Shown here: piece by piece, positions 40,573-51,654 of the stretch | Layout of the letters: every line of letters starts with the position of its first letter | How positions within the stretch are numbered: the stretch's first letter is position 1 | NCBI GenBank assembly: GCA_021292165.1 | Contig: CM037879.1 | Location: 263,569,921 to 263,633,920, forward strand | Source: Shinisaurus crocodilurus | Lineage: Eukaryota > Chordata > Lepidosauria > Squamata > Shinisauridae | Length of the DNA: 64,000 nt | Direction: 5' to 3' | Notes under the pieces: generated by a model | Databases searched by the model: none | Told to the model about the DNA's origin: nothing | The model's input: only the letters and a program-made list of their open reading frames with translations | Made by a program: the position numbers and the translations under genes

Positions 40573-41297
40573 AGCAGTTTCTGAGCCAAGTCTGAAGAGT
40601 CGTCTTAGGGAACGGAGTGCCTTGCCAGAACAAAAAACAACCCCCCCCCAAAAAAAAAAACACCCTACCATGACCAAGAGTGTCATGACCACTTAGAAAA
40701 CTTTCTTCAAGGATGAGAACTCTTCTGCTGGCAACATGCTATCAGGAACATCTGGTCCAGTCAGTGCTATATCACAGTTTCTTCTGTTTATTTTACAAAC
40801 ATCCAGCCACTGCAACATTTTCAAGTCATAGTAAATCTGAGCTATGAGAATGAGGAGCATGGAAGAAAAGAAACTGGTCTAGGGACATGGAATTAATAAA
40901 GTATAGATTGGGGGGGAATCAGAATGTACTGACTTGTGACAGCAGGCATTTTATTTGCCACCCAGCTGTAGAGTTTCAGATCCCAACCAGCTGGCCTTTG
41001 GTCTAGAAAACCAAAAGAGGGGAGCGGGGGAGGAATCTCAGGTGCCTGGAAAGAATGCTTATTTTGCCCAATGCATTTCAGAAAAAAATCTTTTTCCTTC
41101 ATCAGGGGCTGCTTGTCTTTTCTAAATGTGTTGAGGGGAAAAAGTTCTTCCAGTATCTCTTCTGTATTAAAATGCAGAAAATTTTTTTCCAGCTTTGCAC
41201 AGATTCAACTTCTAAAAAAAATTTGCACTGAAGCACAAGAGTTACTAACACTAAGCACAGCAGTTACTGCAATTTTCTCCCTGAAAGTTACTACTAT
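40401..41297. other. No gene; GT microsatellite inside
   Basis: A (GT)n run occupies 40533-40569 and a C/A homopolymer pair lies at about 40640-40660. Otherwise single-copy appearance. Confidence 0.5.
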
Positions 41298-41329
41298 GAC
41301 GACGACGACGACGACGACGACGATGATGC
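41298..41329 (+). repeat. (ACG)n microsatellite
   Basis: About ten GAC triplets ending GATGATG. A CpG-containing triplet repeat is unusual to find intact in AT-rich DNA. Confidence 0.9.
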
Positions 41330-41572
41330 AAATCTCCCCAAAGGTTAAAAAAAAGTTAAATTTGCGCAAATCTTCCTGGAAAAAAACCAAAAAGTTGTTG
41401 CAATCTAGGAAGGTGATGAAGTGGAGGAGTAAATTCATCAGTGCCATTTCTTATCAGTGCATCAGGGGGGCAGATGGCGAGGGAGGAGGGATGTGGCCCT
41501 GCCAAGATTGCCAGGAGTGACCGGGTTTTTCATTGCTCTTGCCAGGTGGCTCCATAGCCCTTCTGACAAGCT

Positions 41573-41775
41573 GTGCATAAGCCACTCTGCTGGGTTCGCA
41601 TGTCACAACAAGCCACCTTGAACGATCCAGCAACAAGCCATGGGTTCTCAGGGTAGCTTGTACATGGCTAACAAACCACACTGAGAAACCACGCCAGATT
41701 CAGACATCATGACAAGCCACCCTGAAACAAATAAGGGTGACAATCCACTGTGGGTTGTCGTGTGGTGCGGACCAG
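41573..41775. repeat. AACCCA foldback family, diverged copy
   Basis: GGTTCGCATGTCACAACAAG, CAACAAGCCATGGGTTCTC, TTCAGACATCATGACAAGCC and CACTGTGGGTTGTCGTGTGG. Same block order as 21411 but more diverged. Confidence 0.55.
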
Positions 41776-41879
41776 GTCATTCACTCAGACTGCAATTGCC
41801 ATTTTGAAATTGAATCTATACTGCAGGCCTCATGGCCACAAGATCTGGCCTATATTTTGAACATTTCTGTTTCTTCTCT

Positions 41880-41985
41880 TGCCTCTTATGCCACCTAGCC
41901 CAATGAAGACTTCTGGGGAACTCGAAAGCTCACACAATTGTTCGTGGCATTTTGCTTGGTCCTAATAAAGGTATTCCCTAACTGA
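41880..41985 (+). repeat. Old dispersed repeat with GAACTCGAAAGC motif
   Basis: AATGAAGACTTCTGGGGAAC, TCGAAAGCTCACACAATTG and TTGGTCCTAATAAAGGTATT. The GATGAAG...CGAAAGC order resembles the repeat at 40255. Class not determined. Confidence 0.4.
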
Positions 41986-42059
41986 CATTCTCAATTCCCC
42001 CCTCCACATTCCTGGATTTTGAATTTGAAACAGCATTGTTCATTTTTGTTATTATTCCA

Positions 42060-42260
42060 TTTCCTGCAAACATCTGCATGGCACATTTTAGGTGCAAAGA
42101 ACTCTGCAGTGTTTATGTCACAACAAAACCAGCAAGTTAGGTCTTTAATATTCATATGTTTACAGGAAGACATGATGCTGGGATACAATGGTTTGTTCAA
42201 GGCCATACAACTGAAGCTTGCAATTTTAATTTTAATCCAGATCTCCTGGGTCCAGCTTGA
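42060..42260 (-). mobile_element. MIR-like ancient SINE
   Basis: The reverse complement runs GATCTGGATTAAAATT, GTATGGCCTTGAACAAACCA, CATCATGTCTTCCTGTAAAC, GTTTTGTTGTGACATAAAC and CTTTGCACCTAAAATGTGCC, following the MIR order through CCTTGGGCAA, CATCTGTAAA, TTGTGAGGA and GTGCC. The 170-residue plus frame across it is chance. Confidence 0.5.
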
Positions 42261-43301
42261 TCATTTCCAAATTAGCCCAATGCTGCCTACTTGCTTCATT
42301 TCCAAGAGTTCTAATTACCTCCATGTTTTGGTATCATCAAGTTGGGATGCATCTGTCTTAGGGGTATATGCATACAAACCACACTCAAGTTCATCGAAAT
42401 TCTCCAAATCCCACCTCAAAGCTCTTTCCATCTCGTGTCCATATCAGATTGCAATCTTTCTTTTTCTTTCTTTTCATATGAAAATTTGTAAATATTTTCA
42501 ACCGTATGCACCAATTGTGCACATCTTTTGAAAAGTGTGCATTCTTCTCCCATTGATTTAAGCATGTTTCTGCACATTTTTTTCAAAAGTACACCTTTTT
42601 TTCCACATTCCTTTTTCAAAAGTATGCTGTTGAATGCAATTTTTTAGGTCTGCAAATCACATTGCAAGCTTGGAAATGTACGAACATCAACCACAGATTG
42701 CGTTATGTTTGGTCCAGAAAGTGTGAACTGGGTCTAAACCCTGATCAAAAACAAATTGAAACAAATTTCTCATACATACCTTGTCTGCCTTCAGTAGTCT
42801 AATGAAAGGGTTACCATTAATTAGGCATTGCTTCTCAAGTTTCCTTTGGAAGAAGCTGTGAAATTTAAGCAAGGGATAAATAAATGTGATTTATTTTTAA
42901 TTTTTTTTGCTCAGTTACTATAGGCCATTTAACTTTATGGTTTACCAAAAATCTCTTCTTTAATTGACTGATTGGGTATGTGTGTGGTTTCTTTCTAGCT
43001 TTGGCACTAGCCACACTTCATAGTTTCTACAAATTTACTGTAAGAGGTTATGGCTTGACAATGAGACCACTGAAGCTACCAGCCTTGCCAAGCAATGCTG
43101 AATTATAGTGGTTTTGAAGTATTGGGCTTCCAGCCACAGGGAACCACAGGTCCATAGCAAGAGAAAATGCTTTTCTAGGCAGCCCCTTTTTCTTCTTCAA
43201 ACACAGGATTCTAACTAACTAGAACTGTAACTTATTGTTACAGTTCATAAAGCAAGGCACAACTGTTCACATGCACAGAGGTGGAAAGTACCTCTGCCGC
43301 T
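42261..43301. other. No gene; T-rich periodic segment
   Basis: 42430-42640 has loosely repeated TTTTCAAAAGT.TGCA.. phrases, similar in style to 52440-52660. Otherwise AT-rich and single-copy in appearance. Confidence 0.4.
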
Positions 43302-43515
43302 TCCCCCAACCCTGCATAGGATGCCCATAATCAGTGGAGGCCGGTGACTCCTATTTTGGTGGGGCTCCTAATCCATTGCAGATTTTATTTGGAGCTTTAT
43401 AGCAGCTATCCATGGTGGTGAACCTATTTTGGGGAAATAGGAGTCACCAGCCTCCCTTGCCCATAATCCTCTGAGTTCAGAGGCTTATGGGCATCCTGAC
43501 TGGATTGTGCCCTAA
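43302..43515. mobile_element. MITE-like repeat, split by a hAT
   Basis: CCTGCATAGGATGCCCATAA lies left of the insert. CCATAATCCTCTGAGTTCAG, AGGCTTATGGGCATCC and TGGATTGTGCCC followed by TAA lie to the right. The uninterrupted relative is at 10560-10716. Confidence 0.65.
43332..43459. mobile_element. hAT MITE, CAGTGGAGGC family, copy 3, nested
   Basis: Starts CAGTGGAGGCCGGTGACTCC and ends GGAGTCACCAGCCTCCCTTG. Exact 8 bp duplication CCCATAAT at 43324-43331 and 43460-43467, inside another MITE-like repeat. Confidence 0.9.
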
Positions 43516-43938
43516 AGGTTGGGGGGGTGGAGGGGGGTACTTCTTCCATCCTTGGTTGTCTCCTGAGCCTGCTGATACCTCCTTCCTGTGTGTGGATGGC
43601 ACCATTCTGGCTACATAAGAATGCAAACTTGGAGAATGGGTTGACTTATTTATACTATACATATTTATACTATGGTTGACTTATTTATACTATACACAGC
43701 AGGAGTACCTTTTGTCTTATGAACCTGCTCAAGTCCTAAGATCAGCTCCAGAGGCTTTGCTCAGTGTCCTGTGACTTGAAGGCAGGGCCTTTATTGTGGT
43801 GGTGCCTAAAATGTAGCACACCATACCCAGGGAAATCCAACAGATTCTTTCTCAGCCAGTGTTCAGGTGGTCACTTAAGACCAATCTGCTTCTGCAGGCT
43901 TTTGAGTGCTCATAGTTGGTGCACTGGATCTTTTAAGT

Positions 43939-44077
43939 CAGGGGTAGACAACCTGGTGATCTCCAAATATGTTGCACTACAACTCCCAGAATCTCTGACC
44001 ACTGGCAATACTGGCTGGGACTTATGGGAGTTGTAGTCCAAAACATCTGGAAGTCAATCACAGGTTGCCTACCCCTG
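43939..44077. mobile_element. hAT MITE (TACAACTCCCA superfamily)
   Basis: CAGGGGTAGACAACCTGGTG and TGCACTACAACTCCCAGAAT at the left, TTATGGGAGTTGTAGTCCAA and GGTTGCCTACCCCTG at the right. No clear target duplication. Confidence 0.72.
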
Positions 44078-44129
44078 TAAATTGATTTATTGATGCTGCT
44101 TTCTCATCTGTATCCATGTTCAAATTGTG

Positions 44130-44225
44130 ATATTTTATCAATTGGGGTGCTTTATGTTGGAATTTTTAACCAGCTGAAAAATGGGATATAAATATATCAG
44201 GAAAATAATAAATAAATAAATAAAA
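44130..44225 (+). mobile_element. LINE-type 3' end with AAAT tail
   Basis: TTGGGGTGCTTTATGTTGG, AAAATGGGATATAAATATAT and an AATAAATAAATAAATAAAA tail. Only the 3' end; subfamily uncertain. Confidence 0.45.
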
Positions 44226-44510
44226 TTAATATTTATTTTTATTAAAATAGATTTTAATATTTTATATTTATAAAAATCAAAGAGAAGAGGCTTCCTTTTG
44301 CACATGAGAAATGCTCTATGAGCAACATCTGGAATAGATGTAGTCCTCATTAAACAGTTACATATTAAACAATAACTTGTGCATTTGCACAGAGCTATAA
44401 AACGTGTTAACATGGTTACATCATGAATGTCAGCTGGTTCTCATAACTTACATATCCACCCAATGCAGTTCTGTTCACATCATAATCATCATTCCCGATG
44501 TTCAGGCATG

Positions 44511-44830
44511 AGTGCCTATGAAGCCAAAATAGCACCACCTACACACAAAAGAGGGAGGAATCAGCAGGCTTGGGGGAGCCCCAAAGTTTGCAGAAGTGCA
44601 AAACATCTTTGGGGGGTGGGGGAAGAACTAAGGTGGGGGGGTCAAAAACAACCCATTGAGGGCCGAGTGTGTTCAGTGGCCACAGAATGCTTGCTGCCTG
44701 TTGTGGGGGTGGGGAACACAGAAACCAGAGGGGAGAGGAATGGAATGGAATATTGTGGAGGAGGTAATGGCCAGCCGGCCGGCACAGTGAGCAGGAGCAA
44801 TCCGCGCTGCAATCTTTTGTTGCGGGCCCC
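44511..44830 (+). repeat. Dispersed repeat family V, copy 2
   Basis: CACCTACACACAAAAGAGGG, AGGAATCAGCAGGCTTGGGG, CAAAGTTTGCAGAAGTGCAA, TGTGTTCAGTGGCCACAGAA, GGAATGGAATATTGTGGAGG and TTTGTTGCGGGCCCCACTTG. Longest copy and the best guide to the family. Confidence 0.7.
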
Positions 44831-45227
44831 ACTTGTTTAAGAAACTAAATGCTAAGGGTACAATGCAATTTGCATCTCTATTTATTTGCCCTTCTTTTAC
44901 ATTTTTTTAAAAATATATTATTCTGGGTAAAGTGCAAGGTGCATTCATTACTCATGAAAATTAGGGGACACAAGAGGAGCAAAATATTTTCCATAAACAC
45001 CTGCTATGTAATATATTTTCTCAGTTGTATGTCAGACATCACACCTCTAAGAAGAACCATACTACACAGGATGCAGAATACGGGATAAAATTGGGGGCTA
45101 ATTGGATTATTAGGGGGTCATACCCATGTGTGTGAGTGTGTGTGCATTAAAACCTCCTATATGTAGAAAAGCAAGACATTGGGGGAAAGTGTTCAGCACA
45201 GGCCTTTTCCAAATGTGTTTGCTTAGA

Positions 45228-45358
45228 AGAGGGGTGGCCACCAGATGTTGTAGGACTACAACTCCCATCAGCCCTACCCAGGATTGCCAATGGTGATGGA
45301 TGGATGATGGGAGTTGCGGACCAACAACATCTGGATGGCTACAAGTTGCCCATCCCTG
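45228..45358. mobile_element. hAT MITE (TACAACTCCCA superfamily), pair member 1
   Basis: AGGGGTGGCCACCAGATGTT, AGGACTACAACTCCCATCAG, GATGGGAGTTGCGGACCAAC and GCCCATCCCTG. The left CAG has mutated. Confidence 0.65.
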
Positions 45359-45364
45359 GTTTAG

Positions 45365-45492
45365 TGGTAAGCAACCTGGTGTCCTCCTCATGTCTTCAAC
45401 TCCCACCAACCCCAGCCAGTATGGCCAATGATCAGGGATTACCAGAGTTGTCGTTCAACACATCTGGAGGGGTCCGGGTTGCCTATCCCGGG
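45365..45492. mobile_element. hAT MITE (TACAACTCCCA superfamily), pair member 2
   Basis: AAGCAACCTGGTGTCCTCC, TCAACTCCCACCAACCCCAG, CCAGAGTTGTCGTTCAAC and CATCTGGAGGGGTCCGGGTT. It lies immediately beside the previous element. Confidence 0.6.
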
Positions 45493-45710
45493 ATTACAAC
45501 ATGCAGGGACGTCTGTGATTCTCCTTGCAGTCTGAAGTAGTGGAGTCCAGGATTCTACCACATCACTTTGGGTAGCAACCATGACAAATTGTAGGTCCTC
45601 TTCCTACATTATTATCCTCATAGTATAAGAGTTGCTCCACCATGGCTCGTTCCCACATCACTGAAATAATGTCAGAAACCTTGGATCCCATGGGAAGAGC
45701 CCTTCTATTT

Positions 45711-46107
45711 CCATAAGAAAAGCCATGCTGGATCAGACCAAGGGTCCATCTAGTCCAGCATTCTGTTCACACAGTAGTCAACCAGCTACCTATGGGAAAC
45801 CCACAAGCAGGACATGAGTGCAACAGCACCCTCCCGCCCATGTTCCCCAGCAACTGGAGTAACTAGGCATACTGCCTCTGATACTGGAGGTAGCCTATAA
45901 GCATCAGGACTAGTAGCCATTGATAGCCTTCTCCTCCAGCCATTTGTCTAATCCCCTTTCAAAGCCGTTCAAATTGGTGGCCATCACTACATCTTGTGGA
46001 AGTGAATTCCATAGTTGAACTATGCACTGTGTGAAGAAGTACTTCCCTTTATCTGTCCTGAATCTCCCACCAATCAGCTTCATGGGATGACCGCTTTGGG
46101 TTCTAGT

Positions 46108-46161
<54 letters not shown>

Positions 46162-46285
46162 GTCTCCCTATCCACCTTCTCAACACCATGCATAATTCTG
46201 TACACCTCCATCATGTCTCCCCTTACTCACCTTTTTTCTAAGCTAAACAATCTCAGATGTTGTAACCTTTCCAGGAGAAGTGATG
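45711..46285 (-). mobile_element. CR1-like LINE, longest 3' copy
   Basis: The left end has CATAAGAAAAGCCATGCTGG and GATCAGACCAAGGGTCC (3' UTR). Upstream on the minus strand is a reading frame ending LDKWLEEKAINGY and a stop near 45919, with VQLWNSLPQDVVMAT further 5', the C-terminal landmark of CR1-clade RT proteins. An (AG)n microsatellite at 46112-46158 interrupts the coding remnant. Confidence 0.82.
46112..46158 (+). repeat. (AG)n microsatellite
   Basis: About 22 GA dinucleotides expanded inside a CR1-like LINE. Confidence 0.95.
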
Positions 46286-46579
46286 CTGCGGTGTGGGACC
46301 CTCCCACACGGCCCAGGATCTCTACTTCCTGGTTTCCTTCTCAGCACAGCAAAGAGTCACACTGCAGTGGCTCCCAGTTCACAAGCTTGCAGGACCAAAC
46401 TTTTCCCAGGGCCAAATCTGGGTTACATTCAAGCAACATTTCATTATTTTTCTTGAGGACAGAAGAGACAGTCACAGCCCTGATCTCAACTTTGCACTTT
46501 ACAATTGCTCGCTCTAATCGCAAACTCAGGTGGTGAGTGCCGGCAGGGTTGGTACCGAAGCACTGCAGCTCTACTGAGA

Positions 46580-46875
46580 AACAAGAGATGTCAGGGGAAT
46601 CGTGAAGTTTGCAGAAGTACAAACAACCCTTTTTAAAAAATAAAAAAAAGGAGGCTACACAAAAAACAAAAGTCCAAAACAGAGCCAATGAGGACTAAGC
46701 ATGCTCAGTAGCCTCAGAAAGTTGAGTGTCAGCTGAAAAAGAAAAACCGGAGTGGGGAGCTGAATGCTTTGTTTGGAGGGAATGGCTGGCTGGGACCCTG
46801 AGAGGAACACTCCTCTTACCAGGTGAGGATACAATGCAACATTTTTATTTAGTCTTTGCAGCAGGGCCACTTGTA
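46580..46875 (+). repeat. Dispersed repeat family V, copy 3
   Basis: GAAGTTTGCAGAAGTACAAA, CAGAGCCAATGAGGACTAAG, CATGCTCAGTAGCCTCAGAA, GGAATGGCTGGCTGGGACCC and CAATGCAACATTTTTATTT. Confidence 0.65.
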
Positions 46876-47966
46876 AGTTGTAACATAGCATGCTACCTAT
46901 AAGGAAATAGATGTTGTGACCACCAGAGGGCTCACATTTTTTCTCATAATTTTGGCCATTACTTCTTATGTCAAATGCTCCCAAATGTAAAATGCAGGCA
47001 AGCCAAAATACATTTACACTTGTAGAAACAAAGAGCGAAGCAGCCATACGTACATACAACAACAAAACCTACCAACAGTTCATGAACTAAGATGTCAGTC
47101 CCTAAGGAGAAGTGATTAGGAAAAGGACTGCGCTTTAAAGGGATTTCTATATGCATCAACAGCAAACATCAACAAGGTCTTATGGGGTGAGCTGAGTTTG
47201 TTTCCAAATCATTTAATTTCAGCTGTTTACTCAGATAACATCTCCAAGGAAGCCAAAGGAGAGAGTGAAAGAGAGAATCCAAAAAAAAAAAAGAAGAAGT
47301 GTAGGAGGAAATTGAATGGAAACATGTGAGCAGGCATTAGAATAATGCCAATGGCAGAAAACTGAGCAAAGAACAGAAGTACAGTATACATGTCCATCTA
47401 ATCCAGCATCCTGGATTCTCATCATCAGTGGAGTAGTGGAGCCAGGGCTCACAGGGTCAAAGCGCCAAGACTTTCTGATTAGCAGGGGTGCTGATGTCAT
47501 CTGCCAACCCCAACCCCCCCCCCCCCGTGCCCTCAGGCTTCCCTGTTCCTTCTGAGCTTAGCTGCAATGCTCACAGTATTTGGGGGCGGGGGGGATGGAT
47601 TTTCCTAGCAACCATATATTGCTGTGAGTGACCCCTCACTGTTGTAATCCAAAGTGTTTTGGGGTGGCTTGGTCTTGGATGAGTAACTGAGATCCATCCG
47701 CTTTACAAAAGACACGTATCATCATACACAGAAGGGGTGAGAGATGGAGTGACGCAGCTGCCTGCATTTTTGGATTCTCCTTGGGGGCGTGGCTGTGGCA
47801 ACTGTCATGATGAGTGACTGCACTTCAAAATTTACCGCCGCTCACAGTGGCCCACCAGATGCCTCCAGGATGTGAAGTCAACAGCTCTCACTCATGTTAA
47901 CTCGGCACCTGGTATTCAGAGGCATGCTGCCTCTTAACTTGGAGGATCTATTTAGACATCATAGCT
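46876..47966. other. No gene or classified repeat seen
   Basis: Single-copy appearance. A-run at 47281-47291 and C-run at 47514-47525. Confidence 0.4.
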
Positions 47967-48090
47967 CAGCCTTCTCCCAAACCTGATGCCCTCCAGATGT
48001 GCGGGACTGCACCTCCCCGAATTGCAAGCCTTGGAATTAGGGGATTTGCCATCCAACACGTCTGGAGGGCACCAGGTTTCGGGAAGGCTG
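47967..48090. mobile_element. hAT MITE (TACAACTCCCA superfamily)
   Basis: CAGCCTTCTCCCAAACCTGA and GGTTTCGGGAAGGCTG ends. Possible duplication TCATAGCT / TCACAACT (6 of 8). Inner CCCTCCAGATGTGCGGG and GTCTGGAGGGCACCAGG pair. Confidence 0.7.
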
Positions 48091-48135
48091 TCACAACTAA
48101 GTCACTGATAGATGTATCCTCCATGAATTTGTCCA

Positions 48136-48226
48136 AGGTTGCAACCCTAGGCACACTTATTTAGGAGTAAGCCCCATTCAGTTCTGTGGATTTTACCAGC
48201 GAGTAGAGGTGCACAGGATTGCACTA
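48136..48226. mobile_element. Palindromic AAGTCCCA MITE, diverged
   Basis: GTTGCAACCCTAGGCACACT, TTTAGGAGTAAGCCCCATTC and GGTGCACAGGATTGCAC. Confidence 0.55.
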
Positions 48227-49304
48227 TAATCACCTTTGAAAGATCCCACTGAGTCAGTGGTCATCACCACTAATTTGTGGCTACAAATCCCTTATGTTAA
48301 AGTATGTGCTGCTTGAAAGATGGAAACTGAAGAGGGAAGAACTTGTGGGAACTGGGAAGGCAGAAACCAAAATCTTGAAATATTAGAAACAGGGCTGCTG
48401 CTTCTTGTGTTTCATGCAATAGGATACCTTGCTTCTTCATTTGTTTTCCCATATAAAGAAACCAAAATGGCCACCTGTTCCCAAGCCACATTAAGAGAAA
48501 ATGACCCGGACCAGTTGCTGGGTCACATACCTGGAGTTGTAGCCTGTCAGTTTAATAGCACCACAAAGTCCTTGCAGCCACCCTCATCACACCTTGCAGC
48601 CACCCTCAGACCTCAGCTCACCTGCTTGAACAAGCAGAACAAGCTCGAACAAGCATTTTTGCCATGCAACAAGTTTTGGGGGAGGATGATAAAAAATTAA
48701 AAAAAGGTGAAGGTTGCAAAGCCTGGCATTGCCAGATCACAACCCTTTAAATGTCCTGTACCTTTAAATTTGTTGTTCAGCTGGGAGCCCAGGTAGATTC
48801 ATCCTCTTCTTTGATCTATCCCCATGCACCTGCTATAGCATCCAGGATTCCAGGTGTGCCATGCAGTCTCTTGGGAGGGTGGGTGGTCAGGTAGGTAGGC
48901 AGGCAAAAGGACTTGAGGGAAATTGGCAAGCTGCCTCCTGCCCTGATTCAGTGGTGAATTTAAAATACAGAAAGGATCTCCAAGTTGCAACTGGTAACTA
49001 CATACAGTATTCTATAGTCAAGGCCCCTTCAATGGTTGTGTGGTGGCGCTAAACAAAACAGACATGACCTTATACTCTACACAGGCTAGGCCCACCCCAA
49101 TCACGTGCTCCTTTTGATTGGGAATCATTTGGGTACTTTTCTTTCCCTTTGGGGGGGGGGGTACCATTCACTTTATTAATAATGTTCTCGAGCTAAATTT
49201 GATCCTTCTAGCACTCCACAGTGGCTGCACAGTGCTAAAAGGGATCAAATTTTGCTTCAGGACAAGCTCAATTTGACCCTTTTAGCTACTCTGTAGTGCT
49301 AGAA
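48227..49304. other. No gene or classified repeat seen
   Basis: Single-copy appearance. A frame at 48320-48700 has no recognisable domain. GCTAAAAGGGATCAAATTT near 49235 is a rough inverted match to AGCTAAATTTGATCCTTCTAGC at 49190. Confidence 0.4.
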
Positions 49305-49369
49305 CAGTGTTCTCCAACCTTGGGTCCCCAGATGTTTTTGGCCTACAACTCCCAGCATGCCCCAGCCAG
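49305..49369. mobile_element. Palindromic hAT MITE, left half only
   Basis: CAGTGTTCTCCAACCTTGGG to AGCATGCCCCAGCCAG; the right arm is missing. It lies 190 bp from a complete copy. Confidence 0.8.
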
Positions 49370-49429
49370 AACCTTTTTTTTCCACCACTGCCGAATTCGG
49401 TGGCAGGCACATCGGCCTGTGGGTTGTGC

Positions 49430-49505
49430 GTTACCTGGTCCTGGTACAGACCATCCTGAGCTAGATGGACCAGTGGTCTGACTTGTTATAAGGCAATTTT
49501 TATGT
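49430..49505 (+). mobile_element. tRNA-Ala-type SINE 3' fragment
   Basis: CTGAGCTAGATGGACCAGTG, GTCTGACTTGTTATAAGGC and AATTTTTATG match the 3' body of the SINEs at 23594 and 55521. Confidence 0.55.
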
Positions 49506-49521
49506 TTTGACTGCTGACCTA

Positions 49522-49920
49522 GAGCCAACGTGGCATATATTTATATATTGGTTAGAGCAGTGTTCTCCAACCTTGGGTCCCCAGATGTTTTTGCCCTACA
49601 ACTCCCAGCATGCCCCAGCCAGCTATGCTGGCTGGGGCATGCTGGGAGTTGTAGGGCAAAAACATCTGGGGACCCAGGGTTGGAGAACACTGGGTGAGAG
49701 TGTTGGACTGGGACTCGGGAGATCTGGGTTCTAGTCCCCACTCAGCCATGAAGCTCACTGGGTGACTTTGGGCCAGTCACTGACTCTCAGCCTAACCTAC
49801 CTCACAGACAGGCTTGTTGTGACGATAAAATAGAGAGGAGGGGGATTATGTAAGCTGCCTTGGGATCCTTGCAGGGAAAAAGGCAGGATATAAATATAAT
49901 AAATACATAAATAAAATAAA
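49522..49920 (+). mobile_element. Sauria-type SINE, split by a palindromic MITE
   Basis: The head GAGCCAACGTGGCATATATT, then GGTTAGAG, is interrupted at 49558-49692. The SINE resumes GTGTTGGACTGGGACTCGGG with complete body and AATAAATACATAAATAAA tail. The MITE is younger than this SINE copy. Confidence 0.88.
49558..49692. mobile_element. Palindromic hAT MITE, nested in SINE
   Basis: Full-length foldback, CAGTGTTCTCCAACC to GGTTGGAGAACACTG. Target duplication GGTTAGAG / GGTGAGAG (7 of 8), where GGTTAGAG is the normal SINE A-box sequence. Confidence 0.92.
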
Positions 49921-50673
49921 TATATCTTATTAGTTATAAAAGCAGAACGTCATATTTCAAGTAGTTGTTAGGAATCTGTTCAATAGATCAAAGTGATATA
50001 CTCCTAGAATACATTATAAAGAGAAATATGATTTTATTTGTGAGATGCAGACAAGGGGACTACTTTGCCTCTCTTCTTCTCTGCCAAGTCATCTTTTCTC
50101 CCCCTCGTACTGACTGTGGTTTCTAGGAAACATGTAGACCTTCGAACATGAGTAAATAACTTTCTTATCGAATCTCACACAAGATCCTTTTAAACCATGA
50201 TAAGATAAAAAGTAGACTATCTCGCCAAATCCAGCCACCAGCACAGTGGAAATATGTAAACTGGCTACAACACAAGCCAAAGCACAGAGTCCTTGGTGAA
50301 TTTTTGGCCTTTTCCTCAGTCTGCTAGGCGTAGGTTCTGTGAAGGTTTGTATACCTTTAAGACTTACATTGAAAGGATCATTCTGGCATAGATGGTTTCA
50401 TCTGCCACTGCAGCATTGTGAGAGGGAAAGCTGCACCTGATGCAGGTGTTATGGGTAGATATAATTAATAACAATTTAGTTATAGTTATGTCAAGCACAA
50501 AAAAGACCACAGCAGGCCCCAGCAAGAGGTTGGGTAAGCTTGGGTTCATGGGAAATGAACAGCCTCCACCAGACTGGCACATAGGATTGCAAATGAAGGC
50601 ATGAATGGAGGATGATTGAGAGCCTGATGAATGACCAGGTAGTGGCTGAGAGTCTTGCACTGATGGCCTAAAG
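49921..50673. other. No gene or classified repeat seen
   Basis: AT-rich, single-copy appearance. Confidence 0.4.
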
Positions 50674-50798
50674 CAGTGTTCTCCAACCTTGGGTCCCCAG
50701 ATGTTTTTGGCCTACAACTCGCAGCATGCTACGCTGGCTGCGGCATGCTGGGAGTTGTAGGCCAAAAACATCTGGGGACCCAAGGTTGGAGAACACTG
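50674..50798. mobile_element. Palindromic hAT MITE, copy with exact TSD
   Basis: Complete foldback with exact 8 bp duplication GCCTAAAG at 50666-50673 and 50799-50806. Arms differ at only a few bases near the centre (CTCGCAGCATGC against GCATGCTGGGAG). Confidence 0.92.
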
Positions 50799-51179
50799 GC
50801 CTAAAGGAGACTTTCCTGAAAAGAACCTTAGAATAAGCCCTGCAAGAAGGTGGCCTTCCTCAATAGAAGGATTCAACCAAAAACTTAAGCTCATCAAGCA
50901 AGGAGAACACACAACAGGTTTTCCTATGACACCCGTCAAGGCCACCATAGACACACAAAAGACAGAGTAGTTAACAGTGATTAAAGAACATCAGGGAGAT
51001 GACAAGGGCAGCCCTTGCCCCTCCCATGTAGCAAGAGGCGCAGCAGAAAAGGTTTAAGAATTCAAGCTTAGCCAATAGCAGTCAGCAAGCAGGAATGTGC
51101 GCATCTCTTGCTCCCCTCTGCCATGCAGGACCCCTTCCAGCATGGGACCAACAACAAGTCAGGTAGCTATGGATTCTTC

Positions 51180-51430
51180 TTCCCTTTCTGTGCGAGTGTG
51201 GGGTGGGGGTCTACTCTTTCCCCCCTCCTGACTGTCTACAGGCTACCAAGAGCACAGAGATCTTTTCTATCTAGACAGTAGGTATATTTTGCTGCCTGAA
51301 TTATTGTGTAAAACATGTAAGAGCAGGTACTAAGACACTGTACCTGCTCTATATTCCTTCTTAAATAAACAGCTCTTCTTTCCTTCTGAAGGCATTGTGT
51401 CTCAGTTTAGTGTTAGTTTGTCAAGTCCAT
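51180..51430 (+). mobile_element. LTR-like segment with polyadenylation hairpin
   Basis: A 10 bp perfect hairpin (GAGCAGGTAC at 51321-51330, GTACCTGCTC at 51340-51349) precedes AATAAA at 51364-51369, then CTTCTGAAGGCATTGTGTCT. This layout resembles the R/U5 part of a retroviral or gypsy LTR. No coding region, primer-binding site or flanking duplication is visible, so a solo LTR is only a suggestion. Confidence 0.35.
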
Positions 51431-51654
51431 GTTTAGTGTTAAAGGGCGAAGCGCATACTTCACCCAACTACGTGCATCTTTACTCCAGCCAAAGATCCCA
51501 AACCTTTTGCAAGAGGGTGGGGTTAGCCTCTCTCCTTGGAGAGAATCTAAGGCCCAGATTATCTGTTGTAACACAGGTGCCCTCCTGGCATATGGACCAA
51601 GACACCATCGAGCACTCCCTGGCTTAGAGCCATAGATGTGACATGTAGGAGATT

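Noticed and set aside
42019..42531. 170-residue plus-strand frame as a gene
   Set aside because: No domain or signal-peptide logic, and it crosses an old MIR-like SINE in the opposite orientation.
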